Shown piece after piece: positions 53,503 through 62,710 of a DNA stretch of 64,000 nt. Made by a program: the position numbers and the translations under genes. The notes beneath the pieces are model-generated. The model worked only from the letters and a program-made list of their open reading frames with translations. It had not been told where the DNA came from and did not search any database. This stretch comes from Clostridium aciditolerans (GTDB taxonomy: Bacteria > Bacillota > Clostridia > Clostridiales > Clostridiaceae): positions 1-64,000 of the forward strand of contig NZ_JAEEGB010000038.1 of NCBI RefSeq assembly GCF_016316925.1, in the 5' to 3' direction. Position 1 is the stretch's first letter. Every line of letters begins with the position of its first letter.

Positions 53503-55587
53503 TTAAAAATTTCCGTTCATAAATTGCTTATTATCTATGGAAATTGTAAATTGTGAATCCATCTCAGGATGAAAGAAAAAGTTTTCAGAACCATCTTTTG
53601 TCCAGAAAAGTATTCCCATGACCTTTTTTTCATCTTTAGGATTTTTTGTTACTAAAAATCCACTTATATTTTCATTAGTTATAGTAAAACTGCTAGAAGA
53701 TATTCCTGTTTTATTTATAGAAATAGGAAGAGATTTGGATATAGAATCAAATAACTTATTGTTCTGTGGATTACCTAAGAGCATAACATTATTACCAATA
53801 AGGTCTTTTTCGGTAATGTCTTTGTCTTTTTTAATTAATACTTTTCCGTATAAGTCTCTAAAATAATTTTTTAAATTATCTCCAATTAATGCTTCTTCTG
53901 TTTTACTAAGGGATGAAGGAGTAACAATTATAACTTTTTCTCCTTGTGCAGCTCTAAGAAATAAACTTCCTAATACAACCCCTTTGCTATCCTCTGAAGC
54001 CTTTATTGAACTCTTTAATCTTTCGATAGAGATTTTTTCAAAATCTTCATTAGTCACTTTTAAATTTTCTGGATTGTATTTATCCGAATATATAGCATTT
54101 TTTATAGCTTCTTTAACAGAACTTCCACACTTTTGCTCTATTATAGATAAAAGTCCATCAATAGACGAATTTTTAAATTTATACTCCTTAAAATAAGCTT
54201 GTAATACTTCTTTAAATTTCGCATCTCCAACTCTATTTCTTAAGTCCTCAAATATTAAAGCACCTTTTCCGTATATTGAAATGTTATAGGACATCATGTT
54301 GTCGTACTTGTCTACACTTGAGGCAGCAGATGGAATTTTTATTCCGCCATAGGCTCCTTCATTGGTTGTTACAAATGAAGATCTTAGCTTACTTAAGATA
54401 CCGTATTGGGAGTATGGTCCCTCAGTTTTATCAAAAAAGTATGCAGTAGAAAATGAAGTCAAAGATTCATCTAAGAATGGTTCTTTAAATTCGTTATTAC
54501 CTACGGTTACATACCACCATTGATGTCCAACTTCATGAACTGCAGCTTCCTTTATAAAAGATGTCATATAAAAGGAGCTATTATTAGAAGAATTTTCAGT
54601 GTCCGATGGATATTTTGGCATTTGGACTAATTGAGGATACTCCATAGCGCCACCTTGAAAATATGTTTCAATCATATCTAAATCCTCATAAGGATACTTT
54701 CCAAACTGCTGGCTGAAAAATTTAACGGCATCTACAGAAGAGTCCAAAACTTTTTTAGCAGTGTTTAGTGTTGAATTATTATCCTTGTCCAAGTAATAGC
54801 TATTCACTTTTATACCATCTATTTCTTTAGATACAGATTTAAAATATGGACTCATAATCATTACAAAGTCTCTTACATCATTTGCCTTTAGATTCATTAT
54901 TTTAGTGTTACCTTCTGAAGAGGTTTCTGATTCCTTACCTGTGGAAACTACAGTGAAATTTTTAGGTACCTTGATATTTACATTGTATTCTGCCGTATCA
55001 CTATAATTTGATTCTCCTATAATATTAAATGAGTTTTCATCCCATTTATTTTCCTTTGAATCATACATTGAAAGTATCGGGTACCAATTTGTAAATGAAT
55101 ATACATCATTTGAATATCCAAGTCTTAAAACCCCATTAGGCAGTTTTAGATTAAATTGTATAGATATACTTAAATTTTCACCTTTTTTAAGCTCTTTATC
55201 TAGAGATATTTTAAGAAGTTCATTGTCCTGAGTATAGCTTAATTCTTTTCCATTTACGATAACCTTTGCTATTGATATATCACCTTTTTCTTCCTCTAAA
55301 AGAGGCTTGTCCCCCATAGAACTATTGTAAAAAGGCATGGTTTCTCTTTTGTTGTATGAGTCTGCATATAGATGGAATTCCAGTGTTTTAAGGTCAGAAC
55401 CACTGTTGTTGTTAATGTATATATCTTCTTTTCCCGTTAAGTTCTTTTTCTCTGCATTAAATTCTAAATTCATATCATATTTTGCAGGAAGAGAAGAAGC
55501 TTGTACAGTTGCTCCTTTAAATAGACATACCATTGATAACCCTGCTACAAAGGCTATAACAGCTGTTTTTATGTGGCCTTTTTTCAT
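53503..55587 (-). CDS. Secreted M1-family zinc metallopeptidase
   Basis: A 694-residue protein with signal peptide (KTAVIAFVAGLSMVCLFKG, likely cut after VQA). An N-terminal beta domain (~30-240) precedes the catalytic domain with HEVGHQWW at 351-355 and the third ligand Glu in FLDESLTSF. The exopeptidase GxMEN motif is replaced by GGAMEYPQ, as in M1 relatives with altered N-terminal anchoring. Start ATG 55587 with AAAGGA ten bases upstream; GTG 55596 is too near that site. M1 enzymes are aminopeptidases; here the exported location suggests peptide scavenging together with the M16C peptidase nearby. Confidence 0.88.
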   Translation of the reverse strand: MKKGHIKTAVIAFVAGLSMVCLFKGATVQASSLPAKYDMNLEFNAEKKNLTGKEDIYINNNSGSDLKTLEFHLYADSYNKRETMPFYNSSMGDKPLLEEEKGDISIAKVIVNGKELSYTQDNELLKISLDKELKKGENLSISIQFNLKLPNGVLRLGYSNDVYSFTNWYPILSMYDSKENKWDENSFNIIGESNYSDTAEYNVNIKVPKNFTVVSTGKESETSSEGNTKIMNLKANDVRDFVMIMSPYFKSVSKEIDGIKVNSYYLDKDNNSTLNTAKKVLDSSVDAVKFFSQQFGKYPYEDLDMIETYFQGGAMEYPQLVQMPKYPSDTENSSNNSSFYMTSFIKEAAVHEVGHQWWYVTVGNNEFKEPFLDESLTSFSTAYFFDKTEGPYSQYGILSKLRSSFVTTNEGAYGGIKIPSAASSVDKYDNMMSYNISIYGKGALIFEDLRNRVGDAKFKEVLQAYFKEYKFKNSSIDGLLSIIEQKCGSSVKEAIKNAIYSDKYNPENLKVTNEDFEKISIERLKSSIKASEDSKGVVLGSLFLRAAQGEKVIIVTPSSLSKTEEALIGDNLKNYFRDLYGKVLIKKDKDITEKDLIGNNVMLLGNPQNNKLFDSISKSLPISINKTGISSSSFTITNENISGFLVTKNPKDEKKVMGILFWTKDGSENFFFHPEMDSQFTISIDNKQFMNGNF

Positions 55588-55729
55588 TTTGAACACATCC
55601 TTTACGTTAACATCAAATTTACATTTGTATAAATTATATCATTTTATGGTTATTTGTGGAATGAGGTAAAGGTTACAAAATAGTTACAAATAGTATTTAA
55701 GGTAATAAAAATCCTCTAGTTCTTAGAAT

Positions 55730-55799
55730 TATAGATATCTAACTTGGATGTTTGATTTATCAACTTGGATGTGTTGAATAATAAAGTTGGATATTTATA
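55730..55799. repeat. Degenerate family-B element (70 bp)
   Basis: TATAGATATCTAACTT and AAGTTGGATATTTATA are the ends. The middle contains a second AACTTGGATG and lacks the GGTATTCATAGGGG part of the other copies. Confidence 0.65.
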
Positions 55800-55809
55800 G
55801 TATTTACAA

Positions 55810-55849
55810 CACTACACTTATAGTGTAAAATTACACTATAAGTGTAGTG
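55810..55849 (+). promoter_or_regulatory. Perfect palindrome with two operator-like boxes
   Basis: CACTACACTTATAGTGTAA, two A residues, then the exact complement. Each arm contains its own smaller palindrome, ACACT-TAT-AGTGT or ACACT-ATA-AGTGT. It ends 11 bases before the ATG of the radical-SAM gene, so it overlaps the ribosome site region. It may be a tandem repressor site or an RNA hairpin controlling translation. Confidence 0.7.
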
Positions 55850-55860
55850 GGGTGAGAGTT

Positions 55861-57135
55861 ATGATTACAGATTTTTTTCGTAGAGTGATATTAGGAAAGA
55901 GGGACAAATTCAAATTTGTAGGATATAAGGAGGGAATAATTGATTTTACCAGTATTGATAATGAATGCGGAATATATATACATGTTCCCTTTTGTAAAAG
56001 TATATGTCCATATTGTCCTTACAATAAAGAAATATATGAAAAAAATAAAGCAAAGGAATATTCTAAGGCGCTGCTTAAGGAGCTAACCATTTATAAGAAT
56101 AGTTTAGTAGATAAAAAGATTACATCCATATACATAGGTGGCGGAAGTCCAGCTCTTTTAAGCTTAGAGCTTAAGGAAGTTATTGATTTTATAAAAAATA
56201 ATTTTAATTTTACAGGGGATATAGGAATAGAAATATATCCTTCACAAGTAAATAAAAATCTTCTTCAAAACCTAAAAGAAATGGAAATTAATATGATTAG
56301 TTTAGGTGTACAAACATTTAATGATGATAAGCTTAAGTTTCTAGGAAGATGTTATAGTAGTGAAGATGTACAGGAAGCTATAACTTTAATTAAAAGCTTT
56401 AATTTTAAGTGCTTAGATATTGATATTATGACTAATATACCTGGACAAACTATTGATGACATAGTATATGATTTAAAAACTGCTTACTCATATGATATAG
56501 ACCAAATTTCCATATATCCTCTTATTGTTTTTCCAATGACCAGTATGGATAGGATAATAAGAGAAAAGGGATTAAGCAGATTTAGTGAACTAGAAGAAAA
56601 AAGAATTCTTCAAATTATTGACGAAATATCTATTCAGCATAATTATAAAAGAAGTTCCATATGGACTTATGGGAAAGACATGGATAACAGATATACATCT
56701 GTTACTAGAGAAAGCTTTATTGGAATAGGGGCAGGAGCTAGTTCCCTTTTTAGCAACTACTTTTACCTCAATACTTTTAATGTGAATGAATATATTAACT
56801 CACTTAATAAAGATAGTTTGCCTATAAATATTGTAAATATAATGACAGAAAGGGAGAAGATGATATTTTGGCTATTTTGGAGATGCTACGATGGAGTCAT
56901 TGGTGAAAATAGATTCTATGAATTATTTAATAGGGATATGAAAAATGAATTTAGATTGCTTTTTACAGCTTTAAAAATTTTGAAAATGATAAGATCAGAA
57001 GGTAACAAAGTGATTTTAACGGACCTTGGCAGATTCGCGTATCACTATGTAGAAAAACAGTATTCCATACATTATCTAGACAAGCTATGGCAGAGTTCTA
57101 TGCAGCAGCCTTGGATAAAAGAACTTAATTTATAA
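55861..57135 (+). CDS. HemN/HemW-like radical SAM protein
   Basis: A 424-residue enzyme. The cluster motif is Cys45-x3-Cys49-x2-Cys52 in VPFCKSICPYCPYN, with an additional aromatic after the third Cys as in coproporphyrinogen-dehydrogenase-like proteins. YIGGGSPALL (SAM-binding), EIYPSQVN and SLGVQTFNDDKLKFLGR also match the HemN/HemW pattern. The C-terminal HemN-type domain is present (~340-424). ATG 55861 with GGGGTGA upstream is preferred to GTG 55852. True HemN cannot be distinguished from HemW or ChuW-like proteins. It is followed after 11 bases by a second radical-SAM gene. Confidence 0.8.
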   Translation: MITDFFRRVILGKRDKFKFVGYKEGIIDFTSIDNECGIYIHVPFCKSICPYCPYNKEIYEKNKAKEYSKALLKELTIYKNSLVDKKITSIYIGGGSPALLSLELKEVIDFIKNNFNFTGDIGIEIYPSQVNKNLLQNLKEMEINMISLGVQTFNDDKLKFLGRCYSSEDVQEAITLIKSFNFKCLDIDIMTNIPGQTIDDIVYDLKTAYSYDIDQISIYPLIVFPMTSMDRIIREKGLSRFSELEEKRILQIIDEISIQHNYKRSSIWTYGKDMDNRYTSVTRESFIGIGAGASSLFSNYFYLNTFNVNEYINSLNKDSLPINIVNIMTEREKMIFWLFWRCYDGVIGENRFYELFNRDMKNEFRLLFTALKILKMIRSEGNKVILTDLGRFAYHYVEKQYSIHYLDKLWQSSMQQPWIKELNL

Positions 57136-57146
57136 GGAGATATGAG

Positions 57147-58049
57147 ATGAAGAAAAAAGATTTCTTATATTTAGCTCATTTCGGTATCAAAAGTATAGTA
57201 TTTAAAGAAAAGAAGCCAATACTAGGAACTATAATATTAACAGATTACTGTAATTTAAGCTGCAAGCATTGCGCAGTAAATAATATAAACAAGAAAATGC
57301 ACTCCTATGAAAGCATTATAAAAGAAATGAAAAGATTTTATAGTACGGGTATAAGAATTTTATTTTTCTGTGGTGGAGAAACCTTACTTTGGCAGGATAA
57401 AGGAAAAAATATAAGGGATTTGATTAAAGAGGCAAGAAAAATAGGCTTTTATATAGTGAACGTTGTAACTAATGGCACTGTTACTTTAGATATTCCCGAA
57501 GCAGATGTAATATTTTTAAGTCTTGATGGTATGAAAGATACTCATAATTTGATAAGAGGAGATACTTATGACACTATCATGAAAAACATTGATGATGCAT
57601 CAAACTCTAATATATGTATTTATATGGCAGTAAATAAATTGAATTTTAAAGAAGTGCAGGAAGTTGTTGAATTTGCAGATAAAAATCCTAATATAAATTC
57701 TATATCCTTCAATTTTCACACTCCATATAAAGGAACAGAGCATCTCACTTTAATCAGAGAAGAAAAGTTAGAGGTAGTAAGTAAAATCAAAGAACTTATT
57801 AAGAAAAAGATGCCTATATTTAATTTGTATAGTGCCCTTGATGTTTATCTAAAAAATTCATGGGATAGACCCTGTTATCAATGTATAGTATCTGAAGAAG
57901 GTAAAATATATAATTGCGGGAGATGTGTAGAGGTAGAAGGACTCTGCACAGAATGTGGATATCTATTTGCAGTGGAGTTTTCACTTTTATTTAATGGAAA
58001 TGTCAGAGCTATAATTGACATGATAAAAACTTATTTAAAGTATGTATAG
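57147..58049 (+). CDS. Radical SAM protein with C-terminal Cys-rich (SPASM-like) region
   Basis: A 300-residue enzyme with Cys35-x3-Cys39-x2-Cys42 (TDYCNLSCKHCAVN), FFCGGETLLW (GGE) and the later strands LSLDGMKDTHN. The C-terminal ~55 residues contain seven cysteines (RPCYQCIVSEEG, YNCGRCVEV, GLCTECGY), resembling a SPASM/Twitch region that binds auxiliary clusters. Such enzymes modify peptides or tetrapyrroles. AAGGAG site; operon with the HemW-like gene upstream. No precursor peptide gene is evident. It is a candidate for heme d1-like or peptide chemistry, unresolved from sequence. Confidence 0.8.
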   Translation: MKKKDFLYLAHFGIKSIVFKEKKPILGTIILTDYCNLSCKHCAVNNINKKMHSYESIIKEMKRFYSTGIRILFFCGGETLLWQDKGKNIRDLIKEARKIGFYIVNVVTNGTVTLDIPEADVIFLSLDGMKDTHNLIRGDTYDTIMKNIDDASNSNICIYMAVNKLNFKEVQEVVEFADKNPNINSISFNFHTPYKGTEHLTLIREEKLEVVSKIKELIKKKMPIFNLYSALDVYLKNSWDRPCYQCIVSEEGKIYNCGRCVEVEGLCTECGYLFAVEFSLLFNGNVRAIIDMIKTYLKYV

Positions 58050-58068
58050 AGGAGAATATTATATTAAA

Positions 58069-58098
58069 AAAGGCCTTCAAATTTGTTTGAAGGTCTTC
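58069..58098 (+). terminator. Hairpin after the radical-SAM pair
   Basis: AAGGCCTTCAAA pairs with TTTGAAGGTCTT (one G-T) around TTTG. Confidence 0.6.
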
Positions 58099-58314
58099 TA
58101 CGTGTACGCCTTTGAGAACTTGTATAATAGCATGTGATGCTATTTTAAAAACATTACATATGATATTTACAATAAAAGGTTTTTGATGTATAATTAAAAA
58201 TTAGACACAATTATCACTATTATATCATATTAATTTTAAATTACACAATTATGATAGCATAAAGATAATATATGTGTCAAGAGTTTTTTTGAAAAAATAT
58301 GGGAGCGTGATAAA

Positions 58315-60543
58315 ATGGATGATTTTAATCAAAACCAGCAAGATGAATTAATGTATCTTGAGAAAACACTAAATGTAATTAAAAATGAGCTTCAGAAGGA
58401 AAAATCAGAGTTAAATAATAAGCTAGGCAGTGTTATAGCCTCTAGAAAAGAAATGTGGGAAGAAAGTGTTCACTTTTCAGAAGACTTTGATAGGATACCG
58501 GAGATGAATCATTATCTTTCAGAGGTTAACAGAGAAACTAGAGATTACACTTCTACACAAAAGCGTATAGAAAAACTTAATAAAATGTTGAAATCACCTT
58601 ACTTTGGAAGATTTGATTTTATAGAAGAGGGATATGATGATTTAGAAAAGATTTATATTGGGTTATATAATCTTATGGAATCAGATACAAATGAAATTTA
58701 TGTATATGATTGGCGAGCTCCTATCTCAAGTATATTTTATCGCTGCGAACTTGGAAAAGGCACTTATAAATCACCTGTTGGATTAATTTCTGGAGAGGTA
58801 CTACTAAAAAGACAATATAAAATTCAAAACTCAGATTTAAAATATTTTTTTGACAGCAGTATCGTTATAAACGATGAAATATTACAAGAAGTATTAAGTC
58901 GTAATTCCTCTGACAAGATGAAAAGTATAGTAGAAACCATTCAAAAAGAACAAGACATTATTATCAGAGATACTGAAAATGAGCTCTTAATAGTGCATGG
59001 AGTAGCGGGAAGTGGAAAAACATCTATAGCACTGCATAGAATTGCATTTTTACTTTATGAAGGATTAAACTCTAAAATAAGTGCTAATAATGCTATTATT
59101 ATTTCACCAAATCTTATTTTTAGTAAATATATATCTAATGTTCTTCCGGAGCTTGGAGAAGAAAATGTAGAACAAATAACTTTTGATGATATTATTATAA
59201 AGTCTTTAGGAAAAAGATTTTTAGTAGAGAGTAGACAAAATCAGCTGGAAAACTTAATTTTGCTGCAGCAACAGGTAGATTATTATGTAAAAGCTGAAAG
59301 TATTAAGTTTAAGGGATCAGAAGTTTTTGTGAAAATTATAGATAGATTAATTGAGTATTTTGAAAAAAACTTAATTGACTTTAAAGACATATATTATGAT
59401 GGAGAAATGATTGAAACAAGGCAGCAGATAAAGAATTTTTTCTTAAATAATAGAATAAATATGGTAATAACTAAAAGATTAAAGAGAATTGAAAATATGA
59501 TATTAAATAAGATTCATCCATTACGAAAGAAAAGGCTGAATAAAATGGAAAAGGTTGTTGAAAAGTGTAATAATCATGTGCTTGAAATAAAGTCTTTTGC
59601 TCGGCTGATGGCTATTAAAGAGGCTAAAGTATTTATGGAAAATCTACGGAGTTTTACAGAAGTAGATTATATGAAATTATATAAGTTGCTGTTTCATAAA
59701 AAGGGGCTTTTATTAAAGCTTTCTGAAGGGCTTCAGCTTCCAGAAAATATGATTGAAATAATAGAAAAAACTCAAATAAACTTTCAGCAAGAATACATTG
59801 AATACGAAGATTGTTTACCACTTTTGTATATTAAATTAAAGCTGGAAGGTAGTGATGAGTTCCCAGAAATCAAACAGGTAGTCATAGATGAGGCTCAGGA
59901 TTATTATCCTATACAATATCAAATATTTAAGCTTTTATTTAAAAATTCAAGATATACTGTATTAGGTGATTTTAATCAAAGCCTTGAAAAGGAAGGAAAT
60001 AAGAATATATATGATACTATTGAGGAAATATTTGATAAGAAAAAATCAGTAAAAGTTTTTATGAATAAGAGTTATAGATCTTCTTTTGAGATAAATTCCT
60101 TTACTCAAAAACTTTTAAATGATAAGCATCAACTTGTGTCTTTTGAAAGACATGAAGATGAACCTATGGTCATATATAAAGAGAATAAAGATATACTGGA
60201 TGAAGCAATAGCTTTAGAAATTAATAAATATTATAGTAAAGGATATGAGTCTATTGCTATTATATGTAAAACTGAAAAAGAAGCAAGTGAGATTCAACAA
60301 AGATTAAAAAGCTTTATTGATGTGAAAGTATTAAGTGATAAAAATAGTGAACTTAAAGAATGCCCATTAGTTATGCCAGCTTATCTCGCAAAAGGGTTAG
60401 AATTTGACGTGGTAATTGTATATGATGTTTCAGCTGAAAACTATAAAAGTGAATTTGATAAAAGGCTTTTATACGTGGCTTGTACAAGAGCCCTTCACCA
60501 ATTATCAATATATTACACCAATGAAAGAAGTAAGTTGATATAA
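58315..60543 (+). CDS. HelD-like RNA polymerase-associated UvrD-family ATPase
   Basis: A 742-residue superfamily-1 ATPase. The N-terminal coiled-coil arm is visible (YLEKTLNVIKNELQKEKSELNNKL). Walker A is GVAGSGKTSIALHR near 229-242. Motif II is VIDEAQDY near 522; later motifs are LGDFNQSL, NKSYRSSFEI, AKGLEFDVVIV and YVACTRALHQL. HelD removes stalled or inactive RNA polymerase from DNA and aids its recycling. The length and coiled-coil arm match HelD better than UvrD or PcrA. A ~265-base leader without a strong promoter precedes it; ribosome site GGGAG. Confidence 0.85.
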   Translation: MDDFNQNQQDELMYLEKTLNVIKNELQKEKSELNNKLGSVIASRKEMWEESVHFSEDFDRIPEMNHYLSEVNRETRDYTSTQKRIEKLNKMLKSPYFGRFDFIEEGYDDLEKIYIGLYNLMESDTNEIYVYDWRAPISSIFYRCELGKGTYKSPVGLISGEVLLKRQYKIQNSDLKYFFDSSIVINDEILQEVLSRNSSDKMKSIVETIQKEQDIIIRDTENELLIVHGVAGSGKTSIALHRIAFLLYEGLNSKISANNAIIISPNLIFSKYISNVLPELGEENVEQITFDDIIIKSLGKRFLVESRQNQLENLILLQQQVDYYVKAESIKFKGSEVFVKIIDRLIEYFEKNLIDFKDIYYDGEMIETRQQIKNFFLNNRINMVITKRLKRIENMILNKIHPLRKKRLNKMEKVVEKCNNHVLEIKSFARLMAIKEAKVFMENLRSFTEVDYMKLYKLLFHKKGLLLKLSEGLQLPENMIEIIEKTQINFQQEYIEYEDCLPLLYIKLKLEGSDEFPEIKQVVIDEAQDYYPIQYQIFKLLFKNSRYTVLGDFNQSLEKEGNKNIYDTIEEIFDKKKSVKVFMNKSYRSSFEINSFTQKLLNDKHQLVSFERHEDEPMVIYKENKDILDEAIALEINKYYSKGYESIAIICKTEKEASEIQQRLKSFIDVKVLSDKNSELKECPLVMPAYLAKGLEFDVVIVYDVSAENYKSEFDKRLLYVACTRALHQLSIYYTNERSKLI

Positions 60544-60781
60544 GTATAACAAAAAGTTGATTACTGATTTAATTAGAATTACTATATAGCTTTTAAGGTA
60601 TCATGAGTACTAAATTCGAGAAAAATTTTAAAATAATTAAAAAAACTCATGTATTTTAAAGGAAATATAGTGTTCGTATAGAATATATTGTATTAAATTC
60701 CTAATATTATTTAAGTCCATCAAGTAGAACTTACAAAATGCATTAATTTAAGAATATTAAAGATATATAAGAGGTGTTTCT

Positions 60782-61207
60782 ATGTTTTATAAGGAAATTA
60801 ATCCTAAAGAGGAGAATGTGGATAATAGCAAAGAATTTAATTTATTATTTAATGCATTAGATGAGTATGTTTTGGTTGTAGACGAAGAGGGTACTATTTT
60901 AAATGCAAATAAGTCTGCATTGTTAAGATTGGGGTATACTTCTGAGGAGATTTACGGTATGAGTCTATCTTATCTATGTTTATCCAAAAGCATAGATGAG
61001 ATAAGAGAAATCATAAAGAATACACTAGAAGGAAGGATATCAAAATGTAAAATACAGTTTTGCACAAAATTAAGAGTACAAATATCTATAGAAGCATGCG
61101 TTTTTATAGGAAAATGGAATGAAAAAATTGCAATATACGCTATATGTAAAGAGGTTTCTGAGGCATCAGAGATAAATGTTTCATTAAAAATTGTAAACTA
61201 TAATTGA
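60782..61207 (+). CDS. PAS-only protein (141 aa)
   Basis: A 141-residue soluble protein made of one PAS domain (~20-125): LLFNALDEYVLVVDEEGTILNANKSALLRLGYTSEEIYG, GRISKCKIQFCTK, YAICKEVSE. It has no output domain, coiled coil, HTH or membrane segment. GAGGTG site before the ATG. The upstream gap (60544-60781) holds no recognisable element. Possibly a freestanding sensor that acts by protein binding, or a remnant of a larger signalling protein; the stop is clean and a terminator follows. Confidence 0.75.
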   Translation: MFYKEINPKEENVDNSKEFNLLFNALDEYVLVVDEEGTILNANKSALLRLGYTSEEIYGMSLSYLCLSKSIDEIREIIKNTLEGRISKCKIQFCTKLRVQISIEACVFIGKWNEKIAIYAICKEVSEASEINVSLKIVNYN

Positions 61208-61231
61208 GTTCAAATTAGCTTAATATATGGC

Positions 61232-61260
61232 AAAGGTCAGCAGAGGCTGACCTTTATTGT
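61232..61260 (+). terminator. Intrinsic terminator
   Basis: AAAGGTCAG and CTGACCTTT form the stem around CAGAGG, followed by ATTG. Confidence 0.7.
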
Positions 61261-61331
61261 GCTTATAATTTTATTAAGGAAAGTGTTATAATTAATAATA
61301 TCCAAATTTTTATCTTGGTGGTGATATAAAA

Positions 61332-61958
61332 ATGGTAATGAAGCAAAATGAGATTCTCAGATTATCACAAGATTATGATATTAATCAGGCAGTTGAGGTT
61401 CTTGCTAGAGCATTTAAAAATGATTCTCTCTATAAATATCTTATACCGGAGGAAGAAAAGAGACATAAAATTTTACCTTATTTTTTTAAATTTAGAATTC
61501 GATATGTGATGTTATATGGAGAAACATATGCAACCTCTCCTAGAATGGAAGGATTGGCAATTTGGATTCCCTATAAAAATATTAATATATCTTCGTGGAG
61601 AGTACTAAAATGCGGAGGAGTATCTTTATTTTTAAAAGCAGGTAAAGATGTTATGGGGAGGCTTTCCAATCTAGAAGAATATGCTTCACAGATTCATAAA
61701 AAGCATGCAGACTTTCCGCATTGGCACTTATCACCAATTGCTGTTGATCCCACTTTTCAAGGAAAAGGATTTGCTAGAACTCTTTTAAACAATATGTTAG
61801 AAAGAATAGATAAAGAAAAAGTCCCATGTTTCTTAGAAACTCAAAGTGAAAATAATGTGTCTATATATAAAAGATATGGATTTAAAGTAGTAGAGGAAGG
61901 GAAAATTCCAAATACTAATATAATACACTGGGCTATGATGAGAGATGCTATTGAATAG
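61332..61958 (+). CDS. GNAT-family N-acetyltransferase
   Basis: A 208-residue protein. The acetyl-CoA-binding motif A is WHLSPIAVDPTFQGKGFARTLLNNML (Q/R-x-x-G-x-G/A type). Motif B includes VPCFLETQSENNVSIYKRYGFKVVEE. The N-terminal ~110 residues carry the substrate part (LARAFKNDSLYKYLIP). GGTGGTGA site. The acceptor is unknown; similar proteins acetylate small amines or antibiotics, but no such activity can be claimed. Confidence 0.85.
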   Translation: MVMKQNEILRLSQDYDINQAVEVLARAFKNDSLYKYLIPEEEKRHKILPYFFKFRIRYVMLYGETYATSPRMEGLAIWIPYKNINISSWRVLKCGGVSLFLKAGKDVMGRLSNLEEYASQIHKKHADFPHWHLSPIAVDPTFQGKGFARTLLNNMLERIDKEKVPCFLETQSENNVSIYKRYGFKVVEEGKIPNTNIIHWAMMRDAIE

Positions 61959-62032
61959 CTTATATTAAAAATATAAAATCTATGCTAGAATTATGATGAA
62001 AAACTAATGTTACTTTAAGGAGAATTAGACAG

Positions 62033-62380
62033 ATGAACATTCAAATATTTGGTGTAAAAAAATGTTTTGACACTCAGAAAGCTGAACGATATTTCAAAGA
62101 GAGAAAAACTAAGTATCAGCTTGTAGATTTAAATCAAAAAGGATTGAGCAAAGGTGAATTAGAAAGTGTAAAGGCAGCAATAGGGTTAAATAATCTAATT
62201 AATACCAAAGCAAAAGAATATAAAAGGTTAAATATTGAACATATAAGAACTAGCAGTGTAAAGGAAGAGCTGCTTTTAAATAATCCTAAACTGTATAAAA
62301 CTCCAATAGTTCGCAATGGAAAACAAGCCACTGTTGGATATTGTCCAGATGTATGGAAAGAATGGGAAAGTCAAGAGTAA
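62033..62380 (+). CDS. ArsC/Spx-family protein
   Basis: A 115-residue thioredoxin-fold protein of the ArsC/Spx/YffB group. The N-terminal FGVKKCFDTQKAERYFKERK has a single Cys11 where ArsC-type proteins have their catalytic Cys. The second Cys of the Spx C-x-x-C is replaced, giving CFDT. The C-terminal KTPIVRNGKQATVGYCPDVWKEW has the usual 'PI/V-R' segment. Either an arsenate-reductase-like oxidoreductase of unknown substrate or a nonclassical Spx-like regulator. AAGGAGAA site, and a family-A palindrome starts 24 bases after the stop. Confidence 0.8.
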   Translation: MNIQIFGVKKCFDTQKAERYFKERKTKYQLVDLNQKGLSKGELESVKAAIGLNNLINTKAKEYKRLNIEHIRTSSVKEELLLNNPKLYKTPIVRNGKQATVGYCPDVWKEWESQE

Positions 62381-62404
62381 AATATATAGGGTTTATAAAT
62401 CCAA

Positions 62405-62690
62405 GGTTAACTTATACACTAAAATTTATTAGTAATATTTTTAGTTGAGAGTTGACAATTGGCAGTTGACAGTGAAGGTAAGTTTTCTTCCTTACGTCAG
62501 AAAACTAATTTATTCTTAAGACTTGTTTCGCTAAAGAGAGACATCTACTTATAGTATAAATTATAGATTTTCTGAAGTATAACGTAAGAAAATCATCCAT
62601 AACTGTCCATTGTCCACTGTCAATTTTCAACTATTTATGCTTATCTTTTTATAAAAATTACTAAATCAGTTTATGGTATAAATTAACTTT
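62405..62690. repeat. Palindromic element family A, divergent copy 3 (286 bp)
   Basis: Ends GGTTAACTTATAC and GTATAAATTAACTTT pair with two mismatches. Further pairing includes ATTTATTAGTAATATTTTTA on the left against its complement on the right, then TTGACAATTGGCAGTTGACAG against CTGTCCATTGTCCACTGTCAA, and TTTTCTTCCTTACGTCAGAAAA near the middle against a similar right-arm sequence. The interior is unrelated to copies 1 and 2. Confidence 0.75.
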
Positions 62691-62710
62691 AGAGTTATTT
62701 TTCGTATAAA

